The notes under the pieces are model-generated. The model had not been told where the DNA came from and made no database searches. It was given only the letters and a program-made list of their open reading frames with translations. From Shinella zoogloeoides (lineage in GTDB: Bacteria > Pseudomonadota > Alphaproteobacteria > Rhizobiales > Rhizobiaceae), in NCBI RefSeq assembly GCF_003574625.1, contig NZ_QNUJ01000005.1:62001-126000 (forward strand): 64,000 nucleotides of DNA, in the 5' to 3' direction. Below are positions 49,759-59,717 of the stretch, in pieces. Each line of letters opens with the position of its first letter. Position 1 is the first letter of the stretch. Made by a program: the position numbers and the translations under genes.

Positions 49759-50862
49759 TCAGCCTTCCTCTTCCGGCGGACGGCGGTGCTCGTCGCGGCG
49801 CAATCGGCCGCTTTCCCGCAGGATGGCGGCAAGATGCGGGGAGGGCGATGCTTCCCCCACCGGCGCAGTGCCGGCCTGGCGAAGGGCGGCGGCGGCGTCT
49901 TCGGCGGCGGCAAGGGCCGCTGCCGCCGCGAGAAAAGCATTCGTCCGGTGCTGTCCGGTTAGCCCGATCTGCGCGGCATCGATGGCGCGTCCCGCCTCGC
50001 CGGCCATCGCTTCGGCGGCGGCGAGCCGGGCGGCAAGACGGCCGGTCTCGATGGGGTCGCCGGCGTCGTCGTCCAGCAGATGCCGCATCGCTTCGCGGGC
50101 GGCGCCGATCCGGCGCGCCGCTTCCAGCAGCAGGTCGAGGGAACGGGGGACGCCGTGCAATGCTGTCTCCCCGGCGGAATGCAGCAGGGTGTCGCCATCG
50201 ATCGCCACGTCCTTGAAGAGCACGTGCTCGGCGGGCTGGACGCCACCTTTCGCCGGCTCGCAACTGTTGGCGACATAGTGGAGGCCGTCGATGCGGGTCG
50301 CAAGCAGGAGGCCCGCCGACCGTCCGCCGTCGAGATGGGCCGGCACCAGCAGCCAGTCGGCATGCCTCGCGCAGGGGGTACAGAGGGCCTCGCCGCCGAG
50401 CCGCCAGGCAAGGCCGCTCGCGACGAGGGGAAGGGCGTCGACGCTCTCTCCGTTGCGGCGGGCCGATGCCCGCGCCAGCCGTCCGCCGGCGAGGGCGGCG
50501 GAAAAGACCGTGCCCTGCTGGCTTTCGCTGCCATGGCTGCGGACTTCTTCGACGGCGCCGAAATGGGCGGCGAGAACATCCGCGAGCGCCGCGGACCGGC
50601 TGGCGGCGACAGTGCAGACCTCGGCCAGAACGGTGTTCGAGACGTCTATTCCGCCGTGTTCCGTCGGAACGGAAATGCCGAAGAGGCCCGAGCGGGAGAG
50701 AAGATCGAGGCGGGCCTCGGCCGTTCCGGCGGTGGCGCCGGCCTCCGCGGGAAAGCTGAAAACCTCGGCGACCGTGCCGGCAACGGTGATCGCCTCATCT
50801 TCGGTTCCGATGACCGCGGCCGTTCGGGCCGGGCGGTCGAGTGCCGATGAAAACGTACCCAT
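49759..50862 (-). CDS. SfnB-like acyl-CoA dehydrogenase-fold flavoprotein
   Basis: This 367-residue protein has the acyl-CoA dehydrogenase/DszC flavin-monooxygenase fold, with LFGISVPTEHGGIDVSNTVLAEV and GSESQQGTVFSAALAGGRLA as the recognisable parts. The closest named group is SfnB, a putative FMN-dependent oxidoreductase for organosulfur use. It is shorter than typical members (about 400), with an alanine-rich, low-information C-terminal half, so it may be degenerate. No catalytic residue assignment is safe. It is convergent with the AbcR-like RNA and divergent from an FAD/NAD(P) protein; the sulfate transporter operon lies beyond, which supports a sulfur role. Confidence 0.7.
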   Translation of the reverse strand: MGTFSSALDRPARTAAVIGTEDEAITVAGTVAEVFSFPAEAGATAGTAEARLDLLSRSGLFGISVPTEHGGIDVSNTVLAEVCTVAASRSAALADVLAAHFGAVEEVRSHGSESQQGTVFSAALAGGRLARASARRNGESVDALPLVASGLAWRLGGEALCTPCARHADWLLVPAHLDGGRSAGLLLATRIDGLHYVANSCEPAKGGVQPAEHVLFKDVAIDGDTLLHSAGETALHGVPRSLDLLLEAARRIGAAREAMRHLLDDDAGDPIETGRLAARLAAAEAMAGEAGRAIDAAQIGLTGQHRTNAFLAAAAALAAAEDAAAALRQAGTAPVGEASPSPHLAAILRESGRLRRDEHRRPPEEEG

Positions 50863-51222
50863 GTCGTCTGCTCCTTACGGAATGCGGTTCCAGGGCGCAT
50901 AGGCATTATCGGGATAGAAAGATCACATTCTATAAAGATTGTATAGATTGGTTCTGGCCAGCTCGGGCGACATCGCCGGATCGTTTCGCGGCGCCTGCCA
51001 TGTGCCGCGCCGCCGACGGGACGGGCATGCGATCCCTGTGGCCGCCCGCCCAACTCCGCCATTTTAATGGAGGAACGCGTTCCTGAGAAGGAAGTTCGCC
51101 GGCCTCGCTTTCGGGCTCGGAATCGGCGAAATTTATTATCTACAAAAAAGGTAGAAAATTATCGAAGGCTGCGCTATCGTGTCTTCCGCTTCTTGCTTCA
51201 CGGTGCAGGGGAGGGACAGGAC
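50863..51222. other. Intergenic region between two divergent flavoprotein genes
   Basis: This 360-base stretch holds no convincing gene. It contains an AT-rich segment around 50920-50950 (likely minus-strand promoter) and a perfect 12-base palindrome GGAACGCGTTCC at 51072-51083. A spaced inverted repeat TCTAC...GTAGA at 51139-51155 sits inside another AT-rich segment. A frame that extends the downstream FAD/NAD(P) gene to 51067 covers the palindrome but lacks family support. Confidence 0.5.
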
Positions 51223-52539
51223 ATGTTCTTCGAAAGGGTCGCAGCAGAAGACGCCCGCTGTCCGGGCGCATCGCCGATGGCGCGCATCGCGGTCGTCGGC
51301 GCGGGACCGTCGGGGCTCGCCACGATCATCGCGCTGATGCGCCGGCTTCACCGGCCCTTCGAAGCCTGGATGATCGATGCCGAGGATGCGCCCGGCGCCT
51401 TCGGCGACGGCCCTGCCGGCGAGGCGCTGACTACCGAGCCCGCCCGCGACCTTTCCGTCCTTCCCGAGCGGCCGGACGATTTTTCCCGCTGGCTGAAGGA
51501 TACGCTTCTTGCCGCCGGCACGGTGTCTGCATTGCGCGGCCCGCAGGATATCCATGTGCCGCGCGCGCTCTTTCGCGACTATCTGATGGCACGGTTCGGC
51601 GAGGCGCTTTCGCAGCGCCCGGACGTGCATATCCGCACCATCCGCGGCACGGTGCGCCATCTCCTTGCGGAGGCGGGTGGGGTGCGCCTTGCATTTCGGG
51701 ATGGCGAAGGCGCCGTCTTCGACCATGTCTTCATCGCGACCGGCTTCGGCATGGCGCAGCGCGAGGCGGCGTCCTGGCGGGAGGCGTTCGCCGCCGCCGC
51801 GCGCCTTTCGGGGCAGGACGATCCGCCGCCGCTGACCCTTGTCGGCAACGGCCCGCGCCTTGCCGCCATCCTGCTCGAACTGCGCCGGCGCGGGTTCTCC
51901 GGGCCCATCGAGGTCGCCGCCGCGGCGGGCCGCCTGCCGCAGCCGCATGGCCGGGGCCATGAGGGCATGGTCTTCGGCGAGCCGCCCACCAGCCGCTCGC
52001 TGAGGGACGCCTTCCGCTATATCCGGCAGGAATGTAGCATCGCGGAGGCGCGGCACGGCGGCCAATGGCAGACCGTCGTCGATGCAGCCTCCGCCCGTCT
52101 TTCCGTCGTCTGGCGCAACCTGCCCCAGGCCGAGCGCAACCATTACCGCCGCCATATCCTGCGCCTGCACCGGCATTTCTCCGTGCGCCTCGCCGGCGAT
52201 ATCCACCGGCACCTTGCCGCGGAATTCGAGAGCGGCCGCACGCGCTTCGTTCCCCCGCGCGATCCGAAATCCCCCGACGAGACCGTCATCGACTGCCGCG
52301 AGGCGCCGTCCGCCCGCGCGCTTGCGGGATTGCTCGGCTGCGATGTAGCGCTGCTCTCTGCCGATGATTGCGGCCAGCTCCTGAACGACGGCGCGCCCCT
52401 GCGCGGGCTCTCGGCGGTGGGGGCCATCGCCTCCAGCCTGCGCCCCGGCCCCTTCACCTTCGCCGAGACGGTGCGGCAGGTCTATCGCGGCGTTCTCGCC
52501 GTGCCCCTTTCCGGTCACGGGCGGGTGTCGAATGGCTGA
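51223..52539 (+). CDS. FAD/NAD(P)-binding oxidoreductase-like protein
   Basis: This 438-residue protein has an N-terminal dinucleotide fold, MARIAVVGAGPSGLATIIAL, and a second NAD-type loop near LTLVGNGPRLAAILLELRRRG. Between them lies EALTTEPARDLSVLPERPDDFSRWL. It fits the FAD-NAD(P)-binding (NAD_binding_9) group of uncharacterised oxidoreductases, which often accompany sulfur or siderophore genes. The start at 51223 was chosen because GGAGGGACAGGAC precedes it and the fold starts soon after. It points toward the sulfate operon, 226 bases upstream of the sulfate-binding protein gene. Substrate unknown. Confidence 0.78.
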   Translation: MFFERVAAEDARCPGASPMARIAVVGAGPSGLATIIALMRRLHRPFEAWMIDAEDAPGAFGDGPAGEALTTEPARDLSVLPERPDDFSRWLKDTLLAAGTVSALRGPQDIHVPRALFRDYLMARFGEALSQRPDVHIRTIRGTVRHLLAEAGGVRLAFRDGEGAVFDHVFIATGFGMAQREAASWREAFAAAARLSGQDDPPPLTLVGNGPRLAAILLELRRRGFSGPIEVAAAAGRLPQPHGRGHEGMVFGEPPTSRSLRDAFRYIRQECSIAEARHGGQWQTVVDAASARLSVVWRNLPQAERNHYRRHILRLHRHFSVRLAGDIHRHLAAEFESGRTRFVPPRDPKSPDETVIDCREAPSARALAGLLGCDVALLSADDCGQLLNDGAPLRGLSAVGAIASSLRPGPFTFAETVRQVYRGVLAVPLSGHGRVSNG

Positions 52540-52765
52540 AAAAAAATCCGGCGGGCGGCCGGAAAACCTGAATTTTTCGCGGATGCATTTTGCGTTCGCC
52601 CGGGCGTTTTCGAGATGAACTGTGCGCTTGCCGCCGGGTGGGACAGTGCGCCCATTGCGTCGTTGCGGCCCGTTTGGAACCGGTTTTGCGAAGTTTCCGG
52701 CCATTGTTGACTAAGTCTACTAATTCTCTAGGGTTTTGACCGAGGCAGAGACCAGGAGGTTGGAG

Positions 52766-53791
52766 ATGTCGAAATTTCTGAAAGGTGTTGGGGCTTTCGC
52801 CCTTGGTGTGAGCCTCGTGCTCGGCGGTGTTTCGGCGGCGATGGCCGAGACCACGCTGCTGAACGTTTCCTACGATCCGACGCGGGAACTCTACAAGGAT
52901 TTCAACGCCGCCTTCGCGGCGCACTGGAAGGCCGAGACCGGCGAGGACGTCACGATCCAGCAGTCGCATGGCGGCTCCGGCAAGCAGGCCCGCGCGGTGA
53001 TCGACGGGCTGGAGGCCGACGTGGTGACGCTGGCGCTCGAAAGCGATATCGACGCCATCGTCGAGAAGACCGGCAAGATCGCCAAGGACTGGCGCTCGCG
53101 CCTGCCGAACAATTCGGCGCCCTATACGTCGACCATCGTCTTCCTCGTGCGCAAGGGCAATCCGAAGAACATCCATAACTGGGGCGATCTCGTGAAGGGC
53201 GACGTGCAGATCGTCACCCCGAACCCGAAGACCTCCGGCGGCGCACGCTGGAACTACCTTGCGGCCTGGGCCTGGGCCAACCAGGAATTCGGCGGCGACC
53301 AGGACAAGATCAAGGCCTATATCGCCGAGCTCTACAAGCGGGCGCCGGTGCTCGACACGGGTGCGCGCGGCGCGCTGACCACCTTCGCCCAGCGCCAGAT
53401 CGGCGACGTGCTGCTCGCCTGGGAAAACGAGGCCTATCTGGCGGGCGCCGAATTCGGCGCGGATTCCTTCGACATCGTCGCCCCGCCGATCTCGATCCTC
53501 GCCGAGCCGCCGGTCGCGGTGGTCGACGGCAATGTCGATGCCAAGGGCACGCGCAAGCAGGCCGAAGCCTATCTCGAATATCTCTACTCGGAAGAGGGCC
53601 AGAACATCGCGGCCAAGCACTTCTATCGCCCCTCCAAGCGGGAGTTGGTGAAACCCGAGTTGCTGCAACAGCTTCCCGACATTAAGCTGGTGACGATCGA
53701 CGACCCGATCTTCGGCGGCTGGGCAAAGGCACAGCCCGAGCATTTCGGTGACGGCGGGGTCTTCGACCAGATCTACAAGCCGGGGAACTGA
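52766..53791 (+). CDS. sbp: Sulfate-binding periplasmic protein
   Basis: This 341-residue protein has a signal peptide ending VSAAMA before [16 protein letters not shown], the classic start of mature Sbp/CysP. Further signatures are [31 protein letters not shown] and [19 protein letters not shown], which hold sulfate through backbone amides. It heads cysT-cysW-cysA. The start at 52766 has AGGAGGTTGGAG upstream. The leader contains an AT-rich segment TTGACTAAGTCTACTAATT (52707-52725) that may be the promoter or the site of a sulfur regulator; I cannot name the regulator. Confidence 0.95.
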   Translation: MSKFLKGVGAFALGVSLVLGGVSAAMAETTLLNVSYDPTRELYKDFNAAFAAHWKAETGEDVTIQQSHGGSGKQARAVIDGLEADVVTLALESDIDAIVEKTGKIAKDWRSRLPNNSAPYTSTIVFLVRKGNPKNIHNWGDLVKGDVQIVTPNPKTSGGARWNYLAAWAWANQEFGGDQDKIKAYIAELYKRAPVLDTGARGALTTFAQRQIGDVLLAWENEAYLAGAEFGADSFDIVAPPISILAEPPVAVVDGNVDAKGTRKQAEAYLEYLYSEEGQNIAAKHFYRPSKRELVKPELLQQLPDIKLVTIDDPIFGGWAKAQPEHFGDGGVFDQIYKPGN

Positions 53792-53796
53792 GTAAC

Positions 53797-54660
53797 GTGT
53801 CGACTTCTGCTGCCGCTTCGGTGCGGTGGCGACTGAGACAGCCAAGCGTCATTCCGGGCTTCGGACTGACGCTTGGCTTTTCGCTCGCCTACCTCACGCT
53901 CATCATCCTGATCCCGCTCGCCGGCCTCGTCTGGCGTTCCGCCTCGCTGTCGGGTCCGGAATTCCTCGCCATCCTTGCCGACGCGCGCACGTTGAATGCG
54001 CTCAAGGTGTCCTTCGGCACGGCCTTTCTCGCCGCGCTGATCAATGTCGTCTTCGGCGTCATGGTCGCCTGGGTGATCGTGCGTTACGATTTTCCCGGCC
54101 GGCGCATCGTTGATGCGGTGGTCGACCTGCCCTTCGCCCTGCCGACGGCCGTCGCGGGCATCGCCCTTGCCGCGCTTTATGCGCCGAACGGCTGGGTCGG
54201 GCAGGTGCTGAACGTCTTCGGCATCAAGGCGGCCTTCAACCCGACCGGCATCGTCATCGCCCTCGTCTTCATCGGCCTGCCCTTCGTGGTGCGCACGGTG
54301 CAGCCCGTCATGGAGGAGATCGACGGCGAGGTCGAGGAGGCGGCGGCGACGCTTGGCGCCAACCGTTTCCAGACGGTCTTCCGCGTGCTGCTGCCGGGGC
54401 TCGCGCCGGCGATCCTGACGGGCTTCGCGCTCGCCTTTGCGCGCGGCGTCGGCGAATACGGCTCGGTGATCTTCATCGCCGGCAACATTCCCTATGTCTC
54501 GGAGATCGCGCCGCTGCTCATCGTCATCCGGCTCGAAGAATTCAACTACGGCGCGGCGACGGCGATCGCCACGATCATGCTGGCGCTGTCCTTCGCCATG
54601 CTGCTCGTCATCAACCTCATCCAGGCGTGGAGCCGCAGGAGGTACGGTCATGGCGCGTGA
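53797..54660 (+). CDS. cysT: Sulfate ABC transporter permease CysT
   Basis: This 287-residue permease starts at GTG, 5 bases after the sbp stop, and has about six transmembrane helices. Signatures are [20 protein letters not shown] at the N-terminus, [19 protein letters not shown], and the cytoplasmic loop [21 protein letters not shown], ending in the [19 protein letters not shown] block that marks CysT (CysU). Partner of CysW in the sulfate/thiosulfate importer. Its stop lies 11 bases inside cysW. Confidence 0.95.
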   Translation: MSTSAAASVRWRLRQPSVIPGFGLTLGFSLAYLTLIILIPLAGLVWRSASLSGPEFLAILADARTLNALKVSFGTAFLAALINVVFGVMVAWVIVRYDFPGRRIVDAVVDLPFALPTAVAGIALAALYAPNGWVGQVLNVFGIKAAFNPTGIVIALVFIGLPFVVRTVQPVMEEIDGEVEEAAATLGANRFQTVFRVLLPGLAPAILTGFALAFARGVGEYGSVIFIAGNIPYVSEIAPLLIVIRLEEFNYGAATAIATIMLALSFAMLLVINLIQAWSRRRYGHGA

Positions 54661-55510
54661 ATCCCGCCCCTTCCGCTCGCCGACGACGGAAGCGCCCGCC
54701 GCCCGCTATACGCTGATGGCGCTCGCTTTCCTGTTCCTGGCGCTCTTCCTGCTCCTGCCGCTGGCCGCGGTGTTCATCGAGGCCTTCCGCAAGGGGGCGG
54801 GTGCGTTCTTCGCCGCCTTCGGCGATCCCGATACGCTCGCCGCCATTCGCCTCACGCTGCTGGTCGCCGGCATCGCGGTGCCGCTCAACCTCGTCTTCGG
54901 CGTGGCGGCGGCCTGGGCCATCGCCAAGTTCGAGTTCAAGGGCAAGGCGTTCCTGACGACCCTGATCGACCTGCCCTTCTCGGTCTCGCCGGTCATTTCC
55001 GGCCTCGTCTATGTGCTGCTCTTCGGCTCGGGCAGCGTTCTCGGGCCTTGGCTGAAGAGCCATGGCATCGAGGTGCTCTTCGCCGTGCCGGGCATCGTGC
55101 TCGCCACCGTCTTCGTGACCTTTCCCTTCGTCGCGCGCGAGCTGATTCCGCTCATGCAGGAGCAGGGCACGGGCGACGAGGAGGCGGCGCTGTCGCTCGG
55201 GGCCTCCGGCTGGCAGACCTTCTGGTACGTGACGCTGCCCAATATCAAATGGGGCCTGCTCTATGGCGTGCTGCTCTGCAATGCCCGCGCCATGGGCGAG
55301 TTCGGGGCGGTCTCTGTGGTTTCGGGCCACATCCGCGGCCTCACCAACACCATGCCGCTGCATGTCGAGATACTCTACAACGAGTACAATTTCGTCGCGG
55401 CCTTCGCTGTGGCCTCGCTGCTCGCCGCCCTCGCGCTCGTGACGCTGGTCGTCAAGACGGTCCTCGAACTTCACTACGGCGCGGAAATCGCCGCCGGTCG
55501 CAAGCATTGA
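54650..55510 (+). CDS. cysW: Sulfate ABC transporter permease CysW
   Basis: This 286-residue permease has an N-terminal charged segment, then [40 protein letters not shown], the coupling loop [20 protein letters not shown], and [20 protein letters not shown], which is typical of CysW. It overlaps cysT by 11 bases and has AGGAGG 7 bases before its ATG. It works with CysT, CysA and Sbp. Confidence 0.95.
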   Translation: MARESRPFRSPTTEAPAARYTLMALAFLFLALFLLLPLAAVFIEAFRKGAGAFFAAFGDPDTLAAIRLTLLVAGIAVPLNLVFGVAAAWAIAKFEFKGKAFLTTLIDLPFSVSPVISGLVYVLLFGSGSVLGPWLKSHGIEVLFAVPGIVLATVFVTFPFVARELIPLMQEQGTGDEEAALSLGASGWQTFWYVTLPNIKWGLLYGVLLCNARAMGEFGAVSVVSGHIRGLTNTMPLHVEILYNEYNFVAAFAVASLLAALALVTLVVKTVLELHYGAEIAAGRKH

Positions 55511-55529
55511 TCTGAAAGGCACGCCCGCA

Positions 55530-56582
55530 ATGGACGTCAGTGTAAAGAACATCCGCAAGGAATTCGACCGCTATCCGGCGCTCAACGATGTCTCGCTCGA
55601 CATCCGCTCCGGCGAGCTGATCGCGCTCCTCGGCCCGTCGGGCTCCGGCAAGACGACGCTGCTGCGCCTCATCGCCGGCCTGGAGCAGCCGACGCTCGGC
55701 AGCATCCATTTCGGCGCGGAGGATGCCTCGCACAAGACGGTGCAGGAGCGCCATGTCGGCTTCGTCTTCCAGCATTATGCGCTGTTCCGCCATATGACGG
55801 TTGCCGACAACATCGCCTTCGGCCTCACCGTGCGCCCGCGCGGGGAACGCCCGCCCAAGGCCGAGATCCGCCGCCGGGTCGGCGAACTGCTGGAGATGGT
55901 GCAGCTTTCCGGCCTCGAGAAGCGCCATCCGAACCAGCTTTCCGGCGGCCAGCGCCAGCGCGTGGCGCTTGCCCGCGCCATGGCGATCGAGCCGAAGGTG
56001 CTGCTGCTCGACGAGCCTTTCGGCGCGCTCGACGCCAAGGTCCGCAAGGAGCTGCGCCGCTGGCTGCGCGAATTCCACGACCGCACCGGCCACACCACCG
56101 TCTTCGTCACGCATGACCAGGAAGAGGCGCTGGAGCTCGCCGACCGCGTCGTCGTCATGAGCCAGGGCAAGATCGAGCAGGTCGGCTCGTCCGACGATGT
56201 CTATGACCGGCCGAACTCGCCCTTCGTCTTCTCCTTCATCGGCGACAGCGCGAGCCTTCCCGTGACCGTGGCGGAGGGCGGCATCCTCTTCCAGGAGACG
56301 CCGATCGGCATCACATCCGCTGCCGGGGACGCTGCCGCCGGCACGCTGTTCTTCCGGCCGCAGGATGTGGTGCTGGTCGCCGACCCGCAGGCGCCGGCGC
56401 TCGAAGGGCGCGTCGCGACGTCGCGGCGGCTCGCCGGCACCCGCATCGCCGATATCGACATCGGCAGGGCCGGTGCGGCGCACCATGTCGAGATCGAAAT
56501 CCCGCTCGATGCGCAGGCGGCGAACGGCTCGACGCTCCGCTTCAGGCCGACGCGGTGGAAGCTGTTCGGCGAGCAGGCCTGA
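55530..56582 (+). CDS. cysA: Sulfate/thiosulfate import ATP-binding protein CysA
   Basis: This 350-residue ATPase has Walker [10 protein letters not shown] near residue 36, Q-loop [11 protein letters not shown], signature [16 protein letters not shown] and Walker [20 protein letters not shown], the last being characteristic of CysA. A C-terminal TOBE-like domain (about 240-350) follows. It is the last gene of the sulfate operon, 19 bases after cysW, and converges on the GntR gene (26 bases between stops). No terminator is visible in that gap. Confidence 0.95.
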   Translation: MDVSVKNIRKEFDRYPALNDVSLDIRSGELIALLGPSGSGKTTLLRLIAGLEQPTLGSIHFGAEDASHKTVQERHVGFVFQHYALFRHMTVADNIAFGLTVRPRGERPPKAEIRRRVGELLEMVQLSGLEKRHPNQLSGGQRQRVALARAMAIEPKVLLLDEPFGALDAKVRKELRRWLREFHDRTGHTTVFVTHDQEEALELADRVVVMSQGKIEQVGSSDDVYDRPNSPFVFSFIGDSASLPVTVAEGGILFQETPIGITSAAGDAAAGTLFFRPQDVVLVADPQAPALEGRVATSRRLAGTRIADIDIGRAGAAHHVEIEIPLDAQAANGSTLRFRPTRWKLFGEQA

Positions 56583-56608
56583 CGTGTTTCGCGTAAGGCC
56601 TGGCTATC

Positions 56609-57313
56609 CTAGACTAGGCCTTCCGCAACGGCATAGGCGGAGAGGACGTCCTTGATGTTGCGGTCGTCCTCCTTCGGTAGAAGGGCGCGGGTGGTGATCG
56701 AATCGAGGTGATGCGCCATCAGCTTGGCGGCCGCGTCGGTCTTGCCGGCGATCAGGTGGTCGAGAAGGTCCTGATGCTCCGACACCGCGCATTCGGACGA
56801 ATGCGGCCGGCCGTAGAGCGCGAGGATCAGCGAGCTGCGGGCGACCGTCTCGTTCACGTAGCGGATGAGGCTGGCATTGTTCGTCATCTGCGCGAGCAGG
56901 GTGTGGAACTCGCCGGCAAGGCGGATCGACTGGGCGTGCTCCATCCGCGCGGCATCCTCGGCGGCGATATGCGCCGAAAGCGTGTCGATCTGCTCTTTGG
57001 TCAGCTTGCCCGACAGGGTTTCCACGACAAGGCGCTCTAGCGCCATGCGGGTGAGAAACAGGTTGCGTCCCTCTTCCAGCGTCGGCCGGGCCACCGTCGC
57101 GCCCTTGTTGGGACGCAGGTCGACAAGGCCCTCCTCGCTCAGCCGCACGAGGGCCTCGCGCACCAGCGTGCGGCTGACGCCGAGGCGCTCGCCGATGGAA
57201 TCTTCCGGCAGCTTGGCGCCGGGCGACAGGGCCTGGTCCAGAATCGCGCGCTTCAAGGCGCGATGTACGGCTTGCGACCGGCCGCGGCCCGTTTCGCCCA
57301 CCTTCTGTGTCAT
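56609..57313 (-). CDS. GntR/FCD transcriptional regulator, first
   Basis: This 234-residue regulator has a GntR winged helix (about 10-75; LPEDSIGERLGVSRTLVREAL) and an all-helical FCD ligand domain (about 85-220) with the metal-histidine pattern FHTLLAQ, EHQDLLDHL and MAHHLDS. It is probably a dimeric repressor responding to a small carboxylate or amide. A perfect palindrome TTGCATGCAA lies 34 bases before its start. The gene is downstream of, and on the same strand as, the racemase/liv cluster, which it likely controls; a start up to 84 bases earlier is possible. Confidence 0.9.
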   Translation of the reverse strand: MTQKVGETGRGRSQAVHRALKRAILDQALSPGAKLPEDSIGERLGVSRTLVREALVRLSEEGLVDLRPNKGATVARPTLEEGRNLFLTRMALERLVVETLSGKLTKEQIDTLSAHIAAEDAARMEHAQSIRLAGEFHTLLAQMTNNASLIRYVNETVARSSLILALYGRPHSSECAVSEHQDLLDHLIAGKTDAAAKLMAHHLDSITTRALLPKEDDRNIKDVLSAYAVAEGLV

Positions 57314-57347
57314 GCGGCTTTCTCCCGTCCCGAAATGAGCCTGCAAA

Positions 57348-57357
57348 TTGCATGCAA
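57348..57357. promoter_or_regulatory. Perfect GntR-type palindrome upstream of the GntR gene
   Basis: TTGCATGCAA is a 10-base perfect palindrome placed for autoregulation. Related TGCATGC and GTATGC elements occur in the 35.3-kb divergent promoter. FCD-type GntR proteins commonly bind such sites. The 174 bases between this GntR gene and the racemase hold nothing else I can support. Confidence 0.55.
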
Positions 57358-57487
57358 ACAGCGAGTCTGTCCACCCGTGCGCATCCGGCACAGGCAATCA
57401 GCCGACGGCGGCGGGCCTTTCGAATGGCCGCGCGCTTGTTCGGGGAGCAATGTATGCGATCCTGTCCCGGGAATGCGTACTTTCGCG

Positions 57488-58207
57488 CTATTCCCCGGGA
57501 AAGATGCTTTTCAGTTTCGCCGGCGGCGGCGGGGCGTAGCCGCCGAGGCGCGAGGTGCGCATGTTGAGGCCGGCCATGGCTTCGGCGAGCTTGACCGCGC
57601 AGGTGACGCCGTCGAGCACCGGCAGGCCGTGTTCCTGCGCGAGATCGGCGGCGAGGCTGGCCATGCCGGCGCAGCCGAGCACGATGGCCTCGGCACGATC
57701 CTCGGCGATGGCGGTGCCGATTTCGGCGCTGATCTTCTGACGGGCGTTGGAGCCCGGCTGCTCCAGTTCCAGCACGGCGACTTCCGAGGAGCGCACCTTG
57801 GCGCAGCGGGCATCGAGCCCGTAGCGGGCAAGATTGTGCTCCAGTGCCGGCACGGAGCGGGCAAGCGTCGTCACCACGGAGAACTTGTTCGAGATCATCG
57901 AGGCGAAGTGATAGGCGGCCTCGCCGATGCCGATCACCGGCCGGTCGGTGAGGCAGCGCGCCGCGTCGAGGCCGGTATCGTCGAAGCAGGCGATGACGAC
58001 GGCGTCGCAATCCGGGTTGCGGCGGATCGTGTCGAGCAGGCCGGCAAGGCTCATCGCCTCGTCGAAATAGCCTTCGATGGAAACGGGGCCGTGCGTCGGG
58101 TTGACGGCGGTGATTTCGGTGCCGGGAGAGGCGGCGCCGCGCGCCGCCTTCCCGATGTGATCCGTCATCGATGCGGTCGTGTTGGGGTTGATGACGAGGA
58201 TTTTCAT
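57488..58207 (-). CDS. Asp/Glu/hydantoin racemase family protein
   Basis: This 239-residue enzyme begins MKILVINPNTTASMTDHI, the hallmark of hydantoin racemase-like proteins, and carries the two catalytic cysteines Cys74 (VVIACFDDTG) and Cys179 (IVLGCAGM). Such enzymes racemise hydantoins or amino acids without cofactor; some members isomerise maleate or decarboxylate malonates. It is co-transcribed with livFGMH (1 base between livF stop and this start), so it acts on the imported compound. The amidohydrolase island at 32-43 kb contains cyclic-amide-type hydrolases, which makes a hydantoin- or ureide-like substrate plausible. Confidence 0.88.
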   Translation of the reverse strand: MKILVINPNTTASMTDHIGKAARGAASPGTEITAVNPTHGPVSIEGYFDEAMSLAGLLDTIRRNPDCDAVVIACFDDTGLDAARCLTDRPVIGIGEAAYHFASMISNKFSVVTTLARSVPALEHNLARYGLDARCAKVRSSEVAVLELEQPGSNARQKISAEIGTAIAEDRAEAIVLGCAGMASLAADLAQEHGLPVLDGVTCAVKLAEAMAGLNMRTSRLGGYAPPPPAKLKSIFPGE

Positions 58208-58208
58208 G

Positions 58209-58931
58209 TCAGAGTTCGCCTCCGAGGTAGGCAGCCTTGATGCGGTCGTCGTTCATCAGTTCCCTGGAATTGCCGGAAAGCGCGATCGAGCCGGTGGAGA
58301 GCGCATAAGCGCGGTTGGAGATGGAAAGGGCCATGCGGCTGTTCTGCTCGACGAGGAGGATGGAGACCTTCTCGTCGCGGCTGATGGCCACGATGGCGCG
58401 GGCGATGTCCTGCACGATCTTCGGCGCGATGCCGAGGGAAGGCTCGTCGAGGAGCAGGAGCTTGGGGCGGGCCATCAGGGCGCGGGCGATCACCATCATC
58501 TGCTGCTCGCCGCCGGACATGGTGCTCGCCTGCTGGTGATAGCGTTCCTTAAGACGGGGAAAGCGCGTCAGCACGTTTTCCAGCGTCCGCTCGATCTCCG
58601 CCTTGTCGGTGCGGGTGAAGGCCCCCATCAGGAGATTGTCCTTCACCGACATCAGCGGGAAGGCGCGGCGGCCCTCCGGCACCATGGAGATGCCCCGGCG
58701 GACGATCTCGGCGGCGGGCGTGCCGTCGAGCTTTTCGCCCTGGTAGGTGATCCGGCCGGACTTGATCGGCCGGAGGCCCGTGATCGCCCGCAGGATCGAG
58801 GACTTGCCCGCGCCGTTCGCGCCGATCAGCGCCACGGTCTCGCCTTCGCCCACATCGATGGAAACGCCTTTCAGCGCATAGATGTGGTCGTAGTAGAGTT
58901 CGACATTTTCAACGCTCAATATGTTCGTCAT
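58209..58931 (-). CDS. livF: Branched-chain-type ABC transporter ATPase, LivF-like
   Basis: This 240-residue ATPase has Walker A GANGAGKSS near residue 38, signature MSGGEQQMMVIARALM and Walker B LLLDEPSLGIAPKIV, all characteristic of LivF. It follows the LivG-like gene by 3 bases and is followed by the racemase. Together with LivG it powers the HAAT importer encoded here. The substrate need not be leucine: the binding protein resembles amide- and urea-type ligands. Confidence 0.93.
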   Translation of the reverse strand: MTNILSVENVELYYDHIYALKGVSIDVGEGETVALIGANGAGKSSILRAITGLRPIKSGRITYQGEKLDGTPAAEIVRRGISMVPEGRRAFPLMSVKDNLLMGAFTRTDKAEIERTLENVLTRFPRLKERYHQQASTMSGGEQQMMVIARALMARPKLLLLDEPSLGIAPKIVQDIARAIVAISRDEKVSILLVEQNSRMALSISNRAYALSTGSIALSGNSRELMNDDRIKAAYLGGEL

Positions 58932-58934
58932 GGC

Positions 58935-59717
58935 TTACATCCCGATCGCGGCATCTTCGGAGCCGAGATAGGCTTCGATGACCTTCTCGTCCTGGCGGAT
59001 TTCCTGGGGCGTGCCCTCGGCGATCTTCTGGCCGAAGTTGATGCACACGATGCGGTCGCTGATCTTCATCACCGCGGGCATGTCGTGCTCGACGAGGAGC
59101 ACGGTGACGCCACGCTCGTCGCGAAGCCGGCGCACGAGGGCCACCATCTTCATCGTCTCGTCGTGGTTCATGCCGGCGAAGGGCTCGTCGAGCAGGATGA
59201 CCTTCGGGTCGGTGGCAAGGCCGATGGCCATGCCGAGCGCGCGAAGATGGCCCTGCGGCAGGTTGGAGGCGAGTTCGTTGCGGATCGCCTGCAGGCCGAG
59301 GAAATCGACGATGTCGTCGGCCGACGCTGCGAAGGCCGCCTCGTCCTCGCGCGCCTGCTTCGAGCCGAGGAAGAAGCCGAGAAGGTTCGCCTTCGAGCGC
59401 AGGTGATGCGAGACGATGATGTTCTCGCGCACCGTCATGGAGCGGAAGATCGTCGTTTCCTGGAAGGTGCGCACGACCCCGAGACGCGCCACCTTGTGCG
59501 GGGCGAGGCTGGAAATGCGGCTTCCCCTGAAGAGCACTTCGCCGCTCGTCGCCGGCACGAAGGAGGAGATCAGCTTGAAGAGCGTGGACTTGCCCGCGCC
59601 GTTCGGACCGATCACCGAGAGGATCTCGCCTTCCTTGACGTTGAACGACACGTCGTTCACCGCCGTCAGGCCGCCATAGCGCTTGGTGATGTTGTTGATC
59701 TGCAGGATCGGGCTCAT
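58935..59717 (-). CDS. livG: Branched-chain-type ABC transporter ATPase, LivG-like
   Basis: This 260-residue ATPase has Walker [10 protein letters not shown] near residue 38, the LivG-typical [21 protein letters not shown], a degenerate signature [16 protein letters not shown], and Walker [16 protein letters not shown]. Its ATG overlaps the livM stop (ATGA at 59717-59714). A longer minus-strand frame up to 60539 is livM in the wrong frame and was not used. It is the partner of LivF. Confidence 0.93.
   Translation of the reverse strand: MSPILQINNITKRYGGLTAVNDVSFNVKEGEILSVIGPNGAGKSTLFKLISSFVPATSGEVLFRGSRISSLAPHKVARLGVVRTFQETTIFRSMTVRENIIVSHHLRSKANLLGFFLGSKQAREDEAAFAASADDIVDFLGLQAIRNELASNLPQGHLRALGMAIGLATDPKVILLDEPFAGMNHDETMKMVALVRRLRDERGVTVLLVEHDMPAVMKISDRIVCINFGQKIAEGTPQEIRQDEKVIEAYLGSEDAAIGM

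Noticed and set aside
49636-49962. A plus-strand frame that starts in the AbcR terminator.
   Set aside because: It overlaps a strong intrinsic terminator, has no ribosome-binding site and is antisense to the SfnB-like gene.
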